Part shown: piece by piece, positions 62,980-64,000 of the stretch
How positions within the stretch are numbered: the stretch's first letter is position 1
Layout of the letters: each line of letters begins with the position of its first letter
Assembly (NCBI RefSeq): GCF_008629695.1
Contig: NZ_VWSH01000002.1
Coordinates: 465,410-529,409 of the forward strand
Length of the DNA stretch: 64,000 bases
Direction of reading: 5' to 3'
DNA from: Taibaiella lutea
GTDB taxonomy: Bacteria; Bacteroidota; Bacteroidia; Chitinophagales; Chitinophagaceae
Program-made: the position numbers and the translations under genes
Notes under the pieces: generated by a model
Database searches by the model: none
Told to the model about the DNA's origin: nothing
Seen by the model: only the letters and a program-made list of their open reading frames with translations

Positions 62980-62987
62980 TATGTTTG
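62980..62987 (+). promoter_or_regulatory. Promoter -7 element TATGTTTG
   Basis: Exact TAnnTTTG match 37 bases before the ATG at 63025. It excludes the upstream in-frame start at 62977, which would lie before the transcription start. Confidence 0.6.
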
Positions 62988-63024
62988 CCCGCTAAAAAAT
63001 CCTTCCAAAATAAAAACCTTGTCA

Positions 63025-63534
63025 ATGAAGAAATGCATACTATTATCAGTTTTGCTATTTATCAGCACATTTAGTTTCGCTCAAAAATGTAAATACTTTT
63101 TAGAAAAGAAAGATCCATTTACGGGTAAATTAACACTCGGAATGTCATGTGAGCTTCTGAAAACCTGGAGAATCGGTTTAGCAAAGACAGACACAATTTA
63201 TTCAATGGATTTACAGGTAACATTTCCAGGAGTTATGGAAGAGAGCATAAATAAAGGTGACACATTAATGATAGCTTTAGAAAATGATAAGCCACTTATT
63301 TTATTTGCTGTCGATAAATCATCCTTTGCATCTGATGTGGTAGGAATTGGAAATGGCAGATCTATTATATCCATCTATAACCCTTTCTATGCAGTAACAA
63401 AGGAAGATATTATAAGATTATCTGCCAATAATATAATTGCAGTTAAGGTTTATTTGGGGCCATCAGCTTATTCTATAGATATTCCGGAAAAAAATGCTAA
63501 AAAAATAACTAAGGCCGCAAGTTGTTTATTATAG
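63025..63534 (+). CDS. Small secreted protein, function unknown
   Basis: A 169-residue protein with a clear cleavable signal (MKKCILLSVLLFISTFSFAQ, 1-20). The mature part resembles small Bacteroidota periplasmic proteins: KCKYFLEKKDPFTGKLTLG, then strands with MDLQVTFPGVMEESINKGD and ISIYNPFYAVTKEDIIRLS. No family assigned. The start at 63025 is chosen from the promoter position and the signal peptide. Confidence 0.65.
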   Translation: MKKCILLSVLLFISTFSFAQKCKYFLEKKDPFTGKLTLGMSCELLKTWRIGLAKTDTIYSMDLQVTFPGVMEESINKGDTLMIALENDKPLILFAVDKSSFASDVVGIGNGRSIISIYNPFYAVTKEDIIRLSANNIIAVKVYLGPSAYSIDIPEKNAKKITKAASCLL

Positions 63535-63559
63535 TGTCTATTAAAATAGAACTCAACAA

Positions 63560-63588
63560 GTGTCCCACACTTCAAAAGTGTGGGACAC
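63560..63588. terminator. Perfect hairpin after the secreted protein gene
   Basis: Thirteen-bp perfect stem GTGTCCCACACTT/AAGTGTGGGACAC around CAA. No T-run follows, so termination is uncertain. Confidence 0.65.
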
Positions 63589-63667
63589 CTGTGATCAAGC
63601 GCCAAATCAATCAGCAAATCAGACTCGTAAACAAAAAAGTCTTAAATTTATATCAAAACAGATAGCT

Positions 63668-63898
63668 ATGGATACGGCAATGATAAAAGAACAGCTTCAT
63701 AATTATATTGAACGTGCAGATGATAAGCATTTGGAGGCTATATATGTATTGCTGGAAAAAGAAATAGATACTGATGCGCTTAGGAAAGAGCTTATTCAGA
63801 AAGAAAGAGCTAAATATCTTAATGGAGAAGAGAAATCTTATAGTCCTGAAGAGGTTAAAGCAATGGCATTAAATAAGTCTGAACGGGATGCAATATAA
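63668..63898 (+). CDS. Orphan antitoxin-like small protein
   Basis: A 76-residue helical, charged protein from the ATG at 63668; the in-frame sequence further upstream runs through the hairpin at 63560-63588 and is not coding. The C-terminal part LIQKERAKYLNGEEKSYSPE, EVKAMALN resembles antitoxins of Bacteroidota ParE-type pairs (compare 5884-6114). No toxin start overlaps its stop and the next 100 bases contain only repeat-like DNA, so it is probably an orphan antitoxin. Confidence 0.55.
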   Translation: MDTAMIKEQLHNYIERADDKHLEAIYVLLEKEIDTDALRKELIQKERAKYLNGEEKSYSPEEVKAMALNKSERDAI

Positions 63899-63956
63899 GA
63901 TTCCCCCGCTTGTGCGGACGTGCCGCCTGTTCAGCACACGTAATCATCGTTCTTTG

Positions 63957-64000
63957 TCATTCCGTTAGGAATCTATAATACCCACAATAGATTCCTGACG
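63957..64000. repeat. Start of a palindromic intergenic repeat, cut by the window end
   Basis: CATTCCGTTAGGAATCTAT (63957-63975) is followed after about 10 bases by its inverted partner ATAGATTCCTGACG, which runs to the window end. Arms of at least 14 bp with one mismatch. The downstream part is not visible. Confidence 0.75.

Overview
The window is a chromosomal stretch from a Bacteroidota bacterium, most likely of the order Chitinophagales (Chitinophagaceae or a relative). Signs of this are the AT-rich intergenic DNA, promoters of the TAnnTTTG type that primary sigma factors of this phylum recognise, absence of strong Shine-Dalgarno sequences, type IX secretion (T9SS) sorting domains on large secreted proteins, DUF5689 and IPExxxVDY family proteins, and many lipoproteins. 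The family-level placement is inference. No tRNA, rRNA, insertion sequence, integrase or CRISPR array was seen.

Layout. 0-17 kb is mostly housekeeping: riboflavin synthase, an S41 protease, a band-7 protein, isocitrate dehydrogenase, FtsY, ZapA, an M28 peptidase, a GbsR-type regulator, 3-hydroxyanthranilate dioxygenase, an AtpZ-like protein and an acyl-CoA dehydrogenase. Two small toxin-antitoxin loci interrupt it. One is intact and bracketed by a perfect 25-bp direct repeat; the other has a toxin broken by a single in-frame stop. 17-24.5 kb is accessory: a voltage-gated potassium channel with a zinc ribbon, an outer-membrane-type protein, an island of lipoproteins with a HExxH metallopeptidase and a partial tandem duplication, a gene of unknown function, eleven 22-bp tandem repeats, a small HTH/coiled-coil protein, and two tandem copies of what looks like a structured RNA with compensatory base changes.

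24.5-31 kb holds a secreted PNGase F-like protein, aat, a Prc-type protease, trmB and a Gre-like protein. 31.3-35.5 kb is a compact kaiC-kaiB-kaiB-histidine kinase operon, a KaiBC-type signalling module without kaiA. 35-48 kb has a nucleoside transporter, prfC, a LysE-type exporter, ribBA, an FAD oxidoreductase, a glycosyltransferase, rpiB, tatC, ddl and a PASTA protein. 48-54 kb encodes two large T9SS-exported proteins and apolipoprotein N-acyltransferase. 54.5-62.9 kb is rpoB-rpoC, with its own well-formed promoter and a long leader and without rplKAJL upstream. The window closes with a small secreted protein, an orphan antitoxin-like gene and the start of a palindromic repeat.

Genes that work together: ribE (0.7 kb) and ribBA (39.5 kb) both serve riboflavin synthesis but are unlinked here. 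FtsY and TatC feed export, the N-acyltransferase matures the many lipoproteins, and T9SS carries the sorting-domain proteins. The KaiC/KaiB/kinase genes form one transcription unit. Several families of short intergenic repeats (22-bp, 41-bp, 18-bp/palindromic, and ATCT-rich) are scattered between otherwise ordinary genes.
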